Positions 1-12,740 of a stretch of DNA of 64,000 bases are shown piece after piece. The notes below the pieces were generated by a model. It was not told the DNA's origin. It did no database searches and was given only the letters and a program-made list of their open reading frames with translations. The DNA comes from Torymus aiolomorphi. Taxonomy: Eukaryota > Arthropoda > Insecta > Hymenoptera > Torymidae. Location: assembly GCA_036365515.1 (NCBI GenBank), contig CM070876.1, positions 105,947,810 through 106,011,809 on the forward strand, read 5' to 3'. Every line of letters begins with the position of its first letter. Position 1 is the first letter of the stretch. A program made the position numbers and the translations under genes.

Positions 1-176
1 TGAAGTCTTTAATAAAGCTTTGTGAGATACATCTATGTGGTCTTAAAGCAGATATAGCGGTTTGAAGTTTAAAACAAGAAATGGTACCATAAGATAAAAT
101 GCCTATTGTTTTACTCGCCGCAGCGCCCAGGTCTGTATAATAAATAATACTTTAAATTACTAAAATAATACTGTTA
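1..176 (+). repeat. Left terminal inverted repeat of the 8.3-kb transposon
   Basis: It begins TGAAGTCTTTAATAAAGC and matches the reverse complement of 8115-8291, including a shared GCCGCAGCGCCCAGGTCTG block. Similarity fades after about base 176. Confidence 0.85.
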
Positions 177-1085
177 ATTACTTAATATAATATTTTGATT
201 AATGTATTATGTATAAGTCAAAACTTAGCTTAATTGGTCCACGGTAGCTTGAGGTACAGCCTTAAAAAATTGTAAAATTGGTTATTTTCTGCTATTTATA
301 GTTCAGTTTTACAATTTTGCTAGATTTGAAATTGAGAGAGGCACATAAATTTTGTGCTATAGTTTATAATAGCTATGTAAGTTATACCAGGAACTATGTT
401 AATTTTCCCTGCATATGTAGGTATAGAAACAATGTTTTTTATTATTCACTGTAACCAGTTTCTATTACGTATGGAAACTCTCATTTTCGCGGTATCTTCC
501 TTCGTGAAAGGGATAGTGGCAGTGGCTGTATCTCTTTCCCTTTCGAATTAGTGCAGTTCACATGTGTAAAGGAGTGTCTACATCAAGTGCCGTGTGCCAT
601 GTACTGTCTACAGTGTCACGAGTAAAAAAAATGTTGTCGAACATCTATTAATCGATGTAACCACAGATTAAATAGAACCGTGTTCTGACGCTGGATTGTC
701 GATCTGTGGTTGCATTAGATTATTAGACGTTTGACTTTTTTTTTTTACTTGGAACATTCATACATTGTGTCCAGTAAACGGCATACGGCATATAACATGG
801 ACACTCCTTTCAGGTTCCAACTGTGCGAGAGAGAAAGAAATCCTGTCGCTATCGGCTATCCCTCTCTTTTTCTAATGTCGATCCCTCTCATTGGATGCAC
901 AGTCTATCTTTCAAGTCCATGGTGCTAACCGACTGTGTTCATGTGGTATACGGAAACTCATTGATAACTGCTAAACTGTTATTATTTCGACTATTTAGAT
1001 AGAAAAATTTGCAAGATTTACACTGAAGGCAAAATTTAAGGTTAATATTAAATTTTTGTTGTTTAAACTGTTATTTAAAATAGCA
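177..1085. other. Non-coding interior of the 8.3-kb transposon
   Basis: AT-rich sequence with no convincing coding frame. A short open frame at 731-928 has low complexity and no recognisable motif. This may hold the transposase promoter, but I see no specific element. Confidence 0.4.
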
Positions 1086-1605
1086 GTAATTGAAGACTTC
1101 TATGAAAAAAAGGTGTATCTCAAAAAATCACATTTCGGGAAAATCATATTTAAAGTTTTATGTATTTCTGTAGTATTAATATAAATAAATAAAATGCTTA
1201 ACCCTTACAGATATAATCTACGTTATCTGATAAATTATAAAGCATATTTATGAGTTTGAAAAAGAAGCTGCTATAATAACTCTACAAAAAAGCATAATGT
1301 TAAAGATACGCCCTTTTTCTGTTCAATAGGTTTTTTTTTTAAAAGGAAGGGAATTTAAAGTTTCTTCTTGAACGTATATATTTTTCAAAATTTTTTTTAA
1401 TAAATACAAACGTATAAGAAAAAGGTTTTAATACAAAAAATTCGTCGCTGCAATAAGTATAATAACAAATTATAATAATATATAATTTTGATACAATAAA
1501 TTATTTGAAACGATATTGAAATGATATTGAAATGATACTGAAATGATATTCAAACAATATTGCAATATATTTCAAAGGCATTACATAAATAAATTTCCTT
1601 ACTAC

Positions 1606-2325
1606 TTATGTTTCAATAATCTGACGAAGTTTTTCTGCATTGTTTTTCTTTAAATATTTCAACAGACATTTCAAATGATTGATTTTAGCACTTTTTAGAA
1701 GAGCTTTTGAAACTCGTTTCAACAAAAAATCTATTGACAAAATGTTTTCTGGATTACTCGAAAAATGTAACAGATGAGTTGAAGTGTAGTTTCTTGAGAT
1801 ATCCATCGATCCGTTCGGTTTGTATAAAAATGTCTTGTAAGATTGAATTTTAAATTGAACATTTTTTGTCATTGATTTTGGTCTAGATAATCCTAATCTT
1901 ACGAATGCAAGATGTGCCACATATAACTTTGAAATGTTCTCGATTATTTCGACAATTTTTCAACAGTGATACGTAGGGTAGACGTACCGGTTTTGGCCAC
2001 TGCTCCGTTTTTGGCCACATATCCATGTTCTTAAATGGATTTTTAGGTGGCCAACCGGTGAATAAAGGATCCTTATGGTGGCCAGAACCGGTACATCTAC
2101 CCTATTCCTTAACACTTTCCACAGTTTCAATTTTCTTCAACTTGTTTGAATAAACATCAAATTTCGGTACTGATTGTAAGAGTGTCCGCGCACAGGGAAA
2201 ATATGAAAAATTTGTTTGATTGAACTCATCGATAACCAAGAACAAAAATTTGTCACAGTAGAGTTTTTGTTTTGACCTTGTATTTCGCATCTCGAGATAC
2301 GCCCTTTTTCCACAGAAGTCTTCAA
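1606..2325 (-). pseudogene. Decayed transposase remnant, GQNKN / FPVRGHS type
   Basis: Minus-strand frames contain GQNKNSTVTNF and IFHIFPVRGHSY, followed after an interruption by a C-terminal stretch (1606-1920) with LLKSAKINHLKCLLKYL. From memory, this combination occurs in a widespread family of uncharacterised animal proteins with a transposase-like (D)NCxGQNKN...FPVRGHS core. The reading frame is broken near 2100-2140 by a frameshift and by a 127-bp MITE at 1976-2102. It is dead and is not related to the plus-strand transposase of the host element. Confidence 0.55.
1976..2102. mobile_element. mariner-like MITE, 127 bp, TA target
   Basis: The ends GGGTAGACGTACCGGTT and, in reverse complement, GGGTAGATGTACCGGTT form ~26-bp TIRs. 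TA dinucleotides flank both sides (1974-1975 and 2103-2104), the usual Tc1/mariner target duplication. There is no coding capacity. It interrupts the transposase remnant. Confidence 0.75.
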
Positions 2326-2390
2326 TTACAATTATTTTCTTAATACATTTTTACTTGAGGGTATTTATAATACTAATCGATTTCGACAGG

Positions 2391-3884
2391 ATGGGTGATA
2401 TAAACAATTGTAGCATTTGTCAATTTTTAAAGAGTGACTCGGAATGTTCCTCTCTAAAGAAAGTTCTTCATAAAATTAGAGATCTTACAGGAGATGATAT
2501 AAAACTTCTGTATTTAAGAGTACCTGGGTTACAAAACATTGATGATGGATCCATTTGTGATGATCATTACAGAAGATTTTTACTTTTCTATTCCTCATAC
2601 CAAAAAAAATGTTTTGATCGATGGAATCCACACTCAAAAAATGTTACAGTTAATTTAAAAGAAGTGAGTTTAAATTTTTTAGGAAATGGTGGATATGGTT
2701 GTAATGTAAATATTATACCAGGACAAAAAGTTTGTAAAAACTGTTATAGCAAACTAAACGATGAAGTTAAATCTTATCAAAACCAATCCATTTATTGCAG
2801 TGATCGATTTGAGAAACACAGGGTAAAGATTGTTAATGACTTGAATTATTTAGATCATGAGGATATAGAACACTTAGAAACAGTTTATGATAAGAATTTC
2901 ACTTCTCAACATAAACTATGTAGGACTTGTGGTATTCGAATAAAATCAGATATTTTAGAGTACAGAAACCAAGTCAGGACAGTTACAACTTTATCAGATG
3001 CCCTAGCGGAAATGATTTTTGTAAATAACTGTAAAAACTGTAAATAACTGTAAATAACAGTTTATAAGTGTTTGATTTGAGACGTTAATAACAGTTATTT
3101 ATAGTTATTTACAGTTATTTACAGTTATTAACAGTTATTAACAGTTATTAACAGTTATTTACAGTTTTGCAGAAAAGTACCTGCGAAAACGGAGGTACTG
3201 ATAAAGGGTATTAACAGTTATTAACGGTTATTAACAGTTATTAACGGTTATTTACAGATATTTACAGTTATAAACAGTTTATTTTTTTCGCTATAATACT
3301 AACTTTTTTCTTATCAACAAAACTGTAAATAACTGTTAATAACTGTTAATAACTGTTAAAAACTGTTAAAAACTGTTAATAACCGTTAATAACTGTAACT
3401 AACTTTTATCAGCACCTCCGTTTTCTCAGGTACTTTTCTGCAAAACTGTAAATAACTGTTAATAACTGCTAATAACTGTTAATAACTGCAAATAACTGTA
3501 AATAACTGTTATTAACGTCTCAAATCAAACACTTATAAACTGTTATTTACAGTTATTTACAGTTTTTTACAGTTATTTACAGTTATTTTCATTTTTCATT
3601 TCCACTAGGGTGAGAGTAAAGAAAATTCTAGTCAGAATAGCATTAAATCAACAAATGAAAGTACGCCAATATTAGAATTTTGTACAAATAGTCAGAACAA
3701 AAGAAACCTTGATACAATTCTTGATACTTTTAACATTGCTCCTTTTAAACGACAAAAGATGAATGATAATGTACTTGTAAAGGAAAGTATTAGTATTATA
3801 CAGAATGTCACGAAACTGACCTCGGAAGCGTTTGAGAAAGTTTATAATATAAAATTGACAGAATTTATAAATATAAATTTATAA
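2391..3884 (+). CDS. Transposase N-terminal part, cysteine-rich (2 exons)
   Basis: Exon 1 is open from 2355; the Met at 2391 (MGDINNCSICQF) is the likelier start. It holds cysteine pairs (CSIC, CKNC, CRTCG) plus CDDH and H/C residues, suggesting zinc binding and DNA recognition. The frame runs to codon TTT at 3018-3020. A GTAAAT donor follows at 3021, and a pyrimidine-rich CACTAG acceptor ends at 3608. The next exon (3609-3884) continues in phase 0 as a Ser/Asn-rich linker, ending in TAA inside an AT-rich stretch. Related proteins that I recall continue directly into the part encoded from 3922, so this is probably the front half of one protein, broken by AT-rich expansion at about 3864-3915 or by an unrecognised intron. 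Confidence 0.6.
3021..3608. repeat. Palindromic repeat forming an intron
   Basis: Two arms made of short variants of TTATTTACAG / TTATTAACAG are reverse complements of each other. Matching landmarks include GTTTGATTTGAGACGTTAATA at 3069 against its complement near 3510, and an AAAACGGAGGTACTGATAA block at 3187 against the region near 3407-3425. The left arm begins with the GTAAAT splice donor itself, and the right arm is followed by a short pyrimidine tract and AG. The exons on both sides join in phase 0. Confidence 0.75.
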
Positions 3885-3921
3885 ATATAAATATAATATA
3901 AAAGACAAAAATATAAAAGAA

Positions 3922-6900
3922 ATGAGTGATGAAAGTTTGTGGTTTAGAAGTATGATTTCAGATATTCAAACAAAATTTGCTACTTCTACTTTTAATGAAA
4001 AAATTAGCTTATTGACTTTGTTGCCTAGTGAATGGAATTTTCTCAAGGTCAATATGTATATTAAATGCACATATTATATGTTCACTGAAGCCAGACGATT
4101 AAAACTAAAAGGTAGATATATATTCATCAATTTTATAGATTTTTCTACTCATAATTTATTTCATTAACATTTATATATAGCAATGCAAGCAATTAAGGGT
4201 CTCAGACACCTTTAGATTTTTCTCCATGAAATGATCTGAAAAGAATAAATTTTGATAATTACAAATATGTAAAAGTAATATTCTAAATGTATATTCTGGC
4301 TCTGGCGTTACTTACAGGTCCAGGATTTTAAGGGATTTTGATAATCAGAGTCTCAAAATGTTCGTATTTTATCTCTTCATTAACTGAAAAGTTGTGTGAA
4401 TTTAAATTTATATGAGTAAATAATTTTTGACGACCAAGAACTGCTTAAAAAACTTAATAAAGCTTAAATTTGAGCTGTTTTTGGCCGTAAAAAATTATTT
4501 ATTCAAATAAATTCATACAGCTCTTCAGTGAATGGAGAGATAAAATACCAACATTTTGAGATGCTGATCATCAAAATCCTTAAAAATCCTGGACTTGCAG
4601 GTTACGGCAGAGTCAAAATTTTACGTCGTGTAGAAAACATCTTTAAAGATACAATTACTAAAATACTTCTTTATTTCTTCTTCTTTATTTCTTAACTTTG
4701 TCTCTACCCTGAAATATAAAAAAGTATTGTTCTGATCTTAAAATATTTTTTATTCGGGATCAATATTCTGGTACCTCAGTTTACAGTCTATGAAACTTGT
4801 AAGCTATGAGCACACGTAGCAGCAATAATATCCACATGAGTCGGTCAAGTTTGTTAAGTGGTTTAACATAAAGATCCTTTGGTGCCTTTGAATCCGAATT
4901 TTTTTAATAATCTTTATTACATATATTAGATTATCATATACTGAGGTTAATGTAGTATATGTTGAAAAATACAAAAATCTAAATGCATGTTATCAAGTCA
5001 TACTTTGTGTAAAGAAGGTGCTGATTCACAGTGTTTATATGAAATGACAGCTGTACATATTTACACTGATGCTAGCAGACGTTTAGGTATATAGGTTACA
5101 ATCATCTCTGCTACAATAAAGGATTGTGGCTGTCGATAAGTCAGATTTAGTTTCAGAATAAAATTTTTTTTTGTCAAAATCCCGTCCATAAATTATATTA
5201 TAGGTATTTATTTTTTATCTTAATATGAATGTTTAAAATATAATTTTTGGATTTCTCTAAATATATATGTGAGAATTTTAAATATATTAAGAACAGAGAC
5301 ATAAAGAAAAAGAATTAGTAGAAATCAATAATATACGATTATATAAATATGTATATACACAAATGAAAAAGAAAATGTACGAGGATGTAGAAAACCGTAA
5401 GAAAGTGCACAAAACTGTAAGAAACTGTATAAAACCAAATAAAACCATTGGTTTTTGGACATTTTATGCGAAACGACTTTTATACATTTTTGCACGTTTT
5501 TATACATTTAAAAAATTGATAGCACTGCATGGCCTAAGCCGGCACTTAGGTCACGTCTATCTGTGACCTAAGTAGTACTTTTTGCACTGTGTTTATCGCT
5601 AACCTCACAGTGCAAAAAATGATTACTTAGGTCACGGATATGCATGACAGTTGGCTTAGGGCAGGCAGTGATATAAAATGCTGTACGATACTTGTGACCT
5701 AAGAGCACTCTGCACGGCGTGGAATTAGGGGCCGAGCACAGCGAGGGTCCTAATTTCACGCCGTGCTAAAAAGTGCTACTTAGGTCACACGTATCGTACT
5801 ATACTATAAAAGTTTTTTCCAGAAAATTTTTTCATATTCTACAAGTGCTTTTTAGTGAAAAATGAAAAACAAAAAATCGATTTTTCGTCATTTTAAACAT
5901 GTCTGACCACCTTAAGTTATAGTCATTGCAAAATTATTATTTACATTTAATTAGTTACCAACATATAAGCTTAAAACAAATTTTTTCAATATTTGAACAT
6001 TTTTCAGATATTTTAGGACAACGTTTAAGAAAAACTTATTTTCGTATTTCACCTGATGTTAAGGAAGATATTGTTAAATATTATTTGGATAATTCTAATA
6101 GCATAAATTGTAGCGGAATAAAGAAATGTGTGACAGTAAAATTTCCTGGCCAACCTTCAATATCAGTGCAGAAAAGAATATTGATCTATGATCTGAAAGA
6201 TTTATATCAAAATTGGATAAAGGACACCAGATGCGATATAATTCCCTGCTTATCTTTTTTCTCTCAGCTGAGACCTAAGGAATGTGTTTTTGCTGGAAAT
6301 CCAGGAACGCACAATATATGCGTATGTTTCGTACATCAAAATGTGAAATTAAAACTTGCATCTGTGAATGTGAAAAAAAGTTACAGAGAAGTAATCGAAG
6401 TTGAAGTATGCTCCATGGAAAACTCTGATTGCATGTTTCACAAATGTATTCAATGTCAAAATAAGGATGGGATACGTAAATTATTATTTAGTACTGAAAC
6501 TGACAGCAATAGGTGTATAAAATGCAGCAACTGGATATCTACATCTATATCTAGTAAAAACTCGGAGGGCTCATCAAGTATCCGAGTGATTTTACAAGAT
6601 TTTGAAAAGCCTTTCGAAGAGTTTCTTGATGACATATGTAATGACATATGGGCTATAACTGAGCATCATTTTATTTCATGCAAACAAAAAGATAGTTATG
6701 CTCACTTCAGGCAACATTTGGACAATGATACTGGACTATTAGTCATGGATTTCGCAGAAAATTATGTATTTATCTGTCAAAACTCTACCCAAGGATTTTA
6801 CTTTAATAATATTCATGCATCGTTATTTACCGTATCCTTGTACTACGCAGATCAAATAAATAATGAGGTGAAAGTTGCAAGTTTCTGTGTTATTTCAGAC

Positions 6901-7758
6901 AGTACGAAACACCATGCATATTCTGTACATAGATTTCAAGAAGTAGTACTCAATGAAATTAAAAGCAAGTATCCCTGGATAAAAAGTCTGATTTATTTAT
7001 CTGATGGAGCACCAACACAATTCAAAAACAAGTAAGAACATATTAAACAATCATATCTTATTTAATTCCTTTACTTTCCACTTTTTTTATTAGATTTTTG
7101 CTTTTACAAAAAAACTGAACCAAAGAAAAAGGAATTTTGGAGATAAAATATGTTTAAAAAAATATGTTAAGACTATTAGCATAAAAATCCATCTATTGTA
7201 GAAAATATTATCTTTTTGGATTTCTATTTTTCTGCATATTTTAATATCCATACACATAATTATCATTTTATAACTTTTTTTTTAGGAACCACTTTATTAA
7301 TCTATGTCACCATCAAGAAGATTTCGGCCTAAAAATAATGTCTTACATTTTTTTTGCTACAGAACATGGTAAGAGTGCCTGTGATGGCATTGGGGCAGTA
7401 GCAAAACACACCGCAAAAAAAGCTTCACTGCAGGGTGTCACAATTTTGACTCCCGAACAAATGTACAATTATTTAAATAACAACGTAACAGGAATAAGGT
7501 GTATACATTTACTGATTCTATAGTTCAATTAATTAAAAATAAAATATGTATAAATAACTTTTCAAATAATGTTACAGATTTCTTTATGTCAGTGAGGGCA
7601 GAGTTGAAGCTAGAGGTAAAAAACTTCAAAAAAGATTTGCATCTGCAAAGACTGTGAAAAACACTCGACAATATCATTATTTTGAAATTATTGATGACCG
7701 CAAAATACGCACCAAACTATACTCAGATGATACAAAATCAGATATTATAAATTTATGA
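3922..7758 (+). CDS. Transposase catalytic part, DDE-like (4 exons)
   Basis: Exons inferred at 3922-4111, 6008-7031, 7286-7498 and 7578-7758. All three introns have GT...AG ends (AAAG|GTAGAT...TTTCAG; CAA|GTAAGA...TTTTAG; AAG|GTGTAT...TTACAG), and the reading frame is kept across each join. The product is about 535 residues. An N-terminal segment (LWFRSMISDIQTKF) precedes CVFAGNPGTHNICVCFVHQN. Then come MDFAENY, LSDGAPTQFKNK and, across the next junction, FFATEHGKSACDGIG. The spacing suggests an RNase H fold with a DD(D/E/H) catalytic set; the third acid is uncertain. I recall the same motifs in many uncharacterised animal proteins. No stop codons interrupt it, so it may be fairly young. Superfamily not assigned. 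Confidence 0.65.
4310..4880 (-). repeat. Dispersed repeat R, minus copy, with foldback core
   Basis: This stretch, inside the transposase intron, matches 12150-12740 in reverse complement. Shared landmarks include AAGAAATAAAGAAGTATTTT and GTGCTCATA..AGCTTACAAG. Its first ~300 bases (4316-4612) fold back on themselves: CAGGTCCAGGATTTTAAGG at the left matches the complement of the right end. It looks like a non-autonomous mobile element with diverged copies. Confidence 0.7.
5524..5801. repeat. Tandem hairpins with repeated word ACTTAGGTCAC
   Basis: Two hairpins sit back to back. The first (5524-5672) has TIR-like ends CACTGCATGGCCTAAGCC and complement GGCTTAGGGCAGGCAGTG. The second (about 5683-5801) has long arms around a short loop at about 5730-5747. 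The word ACTTAGGTCAC occurs five times in both orientations (near 5542, 5558, 5625, 5695, 5779). It lies inside the transposase intron and is probably a MITE or two merged MITEs. Confidence 0.65.
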
Positions 7759-8114
7759 AGTGGCCATAAATTACATTCTAAAAATATATTCGTAAATTGA
7801 TAAATATTGTCTTCAATTAATAAATGTTGTTTCTAAAAATGTTAAATTATAAATTATTCTATAGGATTATTCTATAGGATATAGAATTATAGGAAATGCA
7901 TTTTCCTTTCAGGTTACAATATGGAATGTAACTTATATCATATTGTAAAAACATTATGTATATACGTTACTCTGGAAATAAATATACTAAATATACTAAA
8001 TTATGATTTGCTTGAGACTTCACTACTTCCGATAAATTTGAATTTTTGAAATTAAATTTTTATTCGTGACTATCAAAACTAAGTTATTAAATCAAATTAG
8101 AATAAAAAGATTAA

Positions 8115-8291
8115 TTAAGGGTATTATTTAAATAACTAAAAGTATTATTTATTATACAGACCTGGGCGCTGCGGCGAGTAAAAGAATAGGCATTTTATCT
8201 TTTGGTACCATTTCTTTTTCTAAACTTCAAACCGCTATATCTGCTTTAAGACCACATAGATGTATCTCACAAAGCTTTATTAAAGACTTCA
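8115..8291 (-). repeat. Right terminal inverted repeat of the 8.3-kb transposon
   Basis: Reverse complement of the first ~176 bases of the window, ending TTAAAGACTTCA at 8291. The flank beyond is AT-rich. Confidence 0.85.
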
Positions 8292-9056
8292 GAAGTATAT
8301 TTTAATCAATAATGCAAAAAATTCCTTTAATTATCCTAAAAGTTTAAGGAAATGGTTTAGAAATGCAGAAAGTGCTTAGTAATTTAGACACCGAAATTGA
8401 AAAAATATCATAATTCATCAGCTCGAATCAATAGGAAATCGTTTGATATCCATGCTCGGTCCAATTGGACTTCTTTTAGGTATGTTTCAAGAACACTTTC
8501 CAATAGTTTTCAGTCAAATAAAAGTTGCTACAAAAATTTCGCACTGGTTTGAATTTCGTAAAAATGGCTATTTTTTCAAAATCTGCAAAATTCAAACTAA
8601 CACACGCACTGTATTTTTGAACTTTTTTTTATGATATCCCAGTGAAATAGAAACGTTTTTTTACCCCCTTTCGAACGCCCTTGGGTAGATTGGGGTGCGA
8701 TTATAACTAATGCACGAAAAATCGCTTTAAAGTATCGTTAAAATGTCAAAAAGGTGACTTTAGCAATGTGGTAATTTGGACATGTATACGTAAATTTTGG
8801 TTTTCGAAAAAAATATATCTGTAAAGTCAAGACGAAGAAAAAACCCAGTGATAAATTGCAAATTGATATGAATGAACTTAATTAAAAAAAGTTTGAGAAA
8901 CACCAAAAAACGCATAAAAAATGACCTTCTTTGCCCCTTTATGTCGAGCTCCTGACGTCAATTTTGAATATTGGACCCTAAAAATTGGCAGAGATAATTT
9001 TTTTGATTAGTTCTATAAAATATCTCCAAAGCAGAAAAATCGGGGACCCCCGTGCG
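8292..9056. other. AT-rich non-coding stretch
   Basis: No gene recognised. Short open frames carry no motif. The text resembles decayed intergenic repeat DNA (for example GAAAAATCGCTTTAAAGTATCG), but I cannot name a family. Confidence 0.4.
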
Positions 9057-9972
<916 letters not shown>

Positions 9973-10089
9973 GAAGCCAATATCGCCATAGCCAAATTCT
10001 TAAAAGAAATGTTTATAGCAGCAATACCCCTATATTGGTATATATATATATATATATTTATGTTTTATGTTATTTTCCAGGACATTCCA

Positions 10090-10243
10090 GGCATGGTGTG
10101 GTTTGTGCACATAAGAATTATGCACATATTTATTGTGCACACTTTAGCATTGGTGTATATCTATATCTATGTGTATACTCCAATGCTAAAGTGTGCACAA
10201 TAAATATGTGCATAATTCTTATGTGCACAAACCACACCATGCC
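10090..10243. mobile_element. 154-bp perfect palindrome with 8-bp target duplication
   Basis: Arms 10090-10153 and 10180-10243 are reverse complements at all 64 positions and enclose a 26-base loop. The identical 8-mer ACATTCCA lies on both sides (10082-10089 and 10244-10251), which is the size of a hAT target duplication. The word GTGCAC/TGTGCACA recurs inside each arm. Best read as a very young foldback MITE; an assembly artefact is possible. Confidence 0.75.
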
Positions 10244-10251
10244 ACATTCCA

Positions 10252-11199
<948 letters not shown>

Positions 11200-11390
11200 C
11201 TTGCCGCAGAACTCCGTGTCGCACTAGTCCTCGAGACGGCAAGAAAGCTTCATCGGTAACTGCTCGTGTTGCACGAGTCGCTCAAAAACGTATAAGAGGC
11301 GAATGGTGTGTTCGTGTCGCACGAGCACTGGGTGCGGATCAGAAGGGGAATGGCCGCTTCACCCGCTCGCTCGTGTCGCACGAGTACGGA
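11200..11390. repeat. Cluster of palindromic word CTCGTGTCGCACGAG
   Basis: Four variants of CTCGTGTCGCACGAG (near 11214, 11264, 11310, 11371) occur about 50-60 bases apart in CpG-rich DNA. Each word is nearly its own reverse complement. Function unknown; it could be a protein-binding array or the product of local repeat amplification. Confidence 0.55.
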
Positions 11391-12115
11391 GCATGGGCAA
11401 GATGCGTGAACCATTTGTCGTGCGGCGCCTCGGGCGGCCGTAACGACACCCAGAGTACATGATTATTTCAGCGGCGCACTCGCTCGCACACCAACGTACC
11501 TGGTCGGCGGTGATGTTTTCTCGACGCTGCTAGAACTTGAAACAATGGTGGGCTTCAGAACAAGGGGGATGATTCTCTCGGGTTGACGTGTTCCTTCTAT
11601 CCCCTCTCTTGGCCGCGCAAACCACGCCGGCCGGTCGTGGCGGCCTCGTCTACACGCTTGTTCGAACTGCGTGCGTTCGTTGCTAACGTCCTGCACTTGG
11701 AGTGATGACCACGACTCCGAGAGAGTCCAGCTTACCGGCTTCAAAAGCTGACGAGTACACACTGAAAAACGCCTTGTCCCAACGAACGATCTGTTGCGTC
11801 CCTCTAAGCTCCGACCCAAGCGCCGATCTTTTTGCTCTCGCCCAACTGAGTGAGTCAAAACAACAACTCTCTCTGAACGTGTTGCAGCCCGTCGCTCTAC
11901 CGATCCGCTTCCTCTCCGCGCTTCTCATCCCCCCTCTTCGCCGCATCACATCCGCGCGTCGCCTGCGCTCTCGCTCACCCATACCCACACGCTTAGCACG
12001 CATACACACCGAGACCCCATCTTTACGCTCCAACAGCTATGGCGATATTGGCTTCATAACATGCATTAAAGATTTTAACTTTCTCAACATACTCTGCATT
12101 TACTTCGGTATATAA
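11391..12115. other. CpG-rich island without a recognised gene
   Basis: GC-rich, with overlapping open frames on both strands (up to ~137 codons). None shows a conserved motif, and they look like by-products of base composition. It could be the leader or LTR of a degraded retroelement, or a promoter region. Confidence 0.35.
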
Positions 12116-12149
12116 TTATTTGTAAAAATGTTTATTAAAAGTATGGTAC

Positions 12150-12740
12150 ACCACAGGAAGATTATGTTTGACCACGCAACAATGCTTAACTGACTGATGT
12201 AGCCATGGCTGTTGCTGCTACATGTGCTCATATAGCTTACAAGTCTAAAGGACCGTAAACTGAGTTATCAGAATATTTGTTTCAAATATAAAAGATTTTT
12301 AGCTAAAAGAAATACTTTTTTATATATAATGGCAGAGAAGGAGTTACAGAAGAAATAAAGAAGTATTTTAGTGATTTATTTATCTTTAAATCTGTTTTCT
12401 ACATAATGTAAGATTTTGGGCTCTGCCGTCGACTCCAGCTCCAGGAGCTGCATATATTTTGATGGGATAGTTCCTAAAGTCTTGGTATTTTATATGACTA
12501 TTGACTGAAGAGTTGTATGTATCTAGATTATTTAAGTAAATATTTTTTTGCGGTCAAAAATTGCTCTAAAATCATAATTTTACTTAAATTTGAGATTTTT
12601 TAGCAATTTTTGACCGTACAAAAATATTTACTTAAATAATTTGGGTACATACAACTCTTCTGTCAATAGTCATATAAAATACCAAGATTTTAGGACCTGT
12701 TCCATCAAAATATATGGAGTTTCTGGATTTGAATTTGACG
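12150..12740 (+). repeat. Dispersed repeat R, plus copy
   Basis: Reverse-complement match to 4310-4880. The inner part (about 12430-12725) folds back on itself: GTCTTGGTATTTTATATGAC matches the complement of CATATAAAATACCAAGA near 12671, around a centre near 12580. No coding capacity. Confidence 0.7.

Larger units (their letters stand above)
1086..2329 (-). mobile_element. Nested DNA transposon with ~38-bp TIRs
   Basis: Starting at GTAATTGAAGACTTCT (1086), about 38 bases recur in reverse complement ending at 2329, with a few mismatches (shared core GTATCTC). A third partial copy of the TIR, AGATACGCCCTTTTTC, lies at about 1307. The interior carries minus-strand transposase remnants (1606-2325). 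It appears to be an internally deleted copy that landed in the larger transposon just before its transposase gene. No clear target duplication is seen. Confidence 0.7.
1..8291 (+). mobile_element. Large DNA transposon, DDE-like, superfamily unassigned
   Basis: The first ~175 bases reappear in reverse complement at about 8115-8291 with roughly 90% identity, so this is a unit of about 8.3 kb bounded by long terminal inverted repeats. The left repeat starts at window base 1, so the true left end may lie outside the window. Between the repeats is a plus-strand spliced gene (2391-7758) whose product has paired cysteines and RNase H-like acidic motifs, as expected of a transposase. A second, smaller transposon (1086-2329), a palindromic intron (3021-3608) and two other repeats lie inside. 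I cannot assign a named superfamily. The target duplication cannot be checked because the left flank is missing. Confidence 0.75.

Noticed and set aside
1..8291. Polinton/Maverick-type element
   Set aside because: Long TIRs fit, but at 8.3 kb it is too short and no polymerase B, retroviral-like integrase, ATPase or capsid gene is present.
11463..12115. Overlapping 116-137-codon frames on both strands
   Set aside because: No conserved motif, and three frames are open at once, typical of CpG-rich non-coding DNA.
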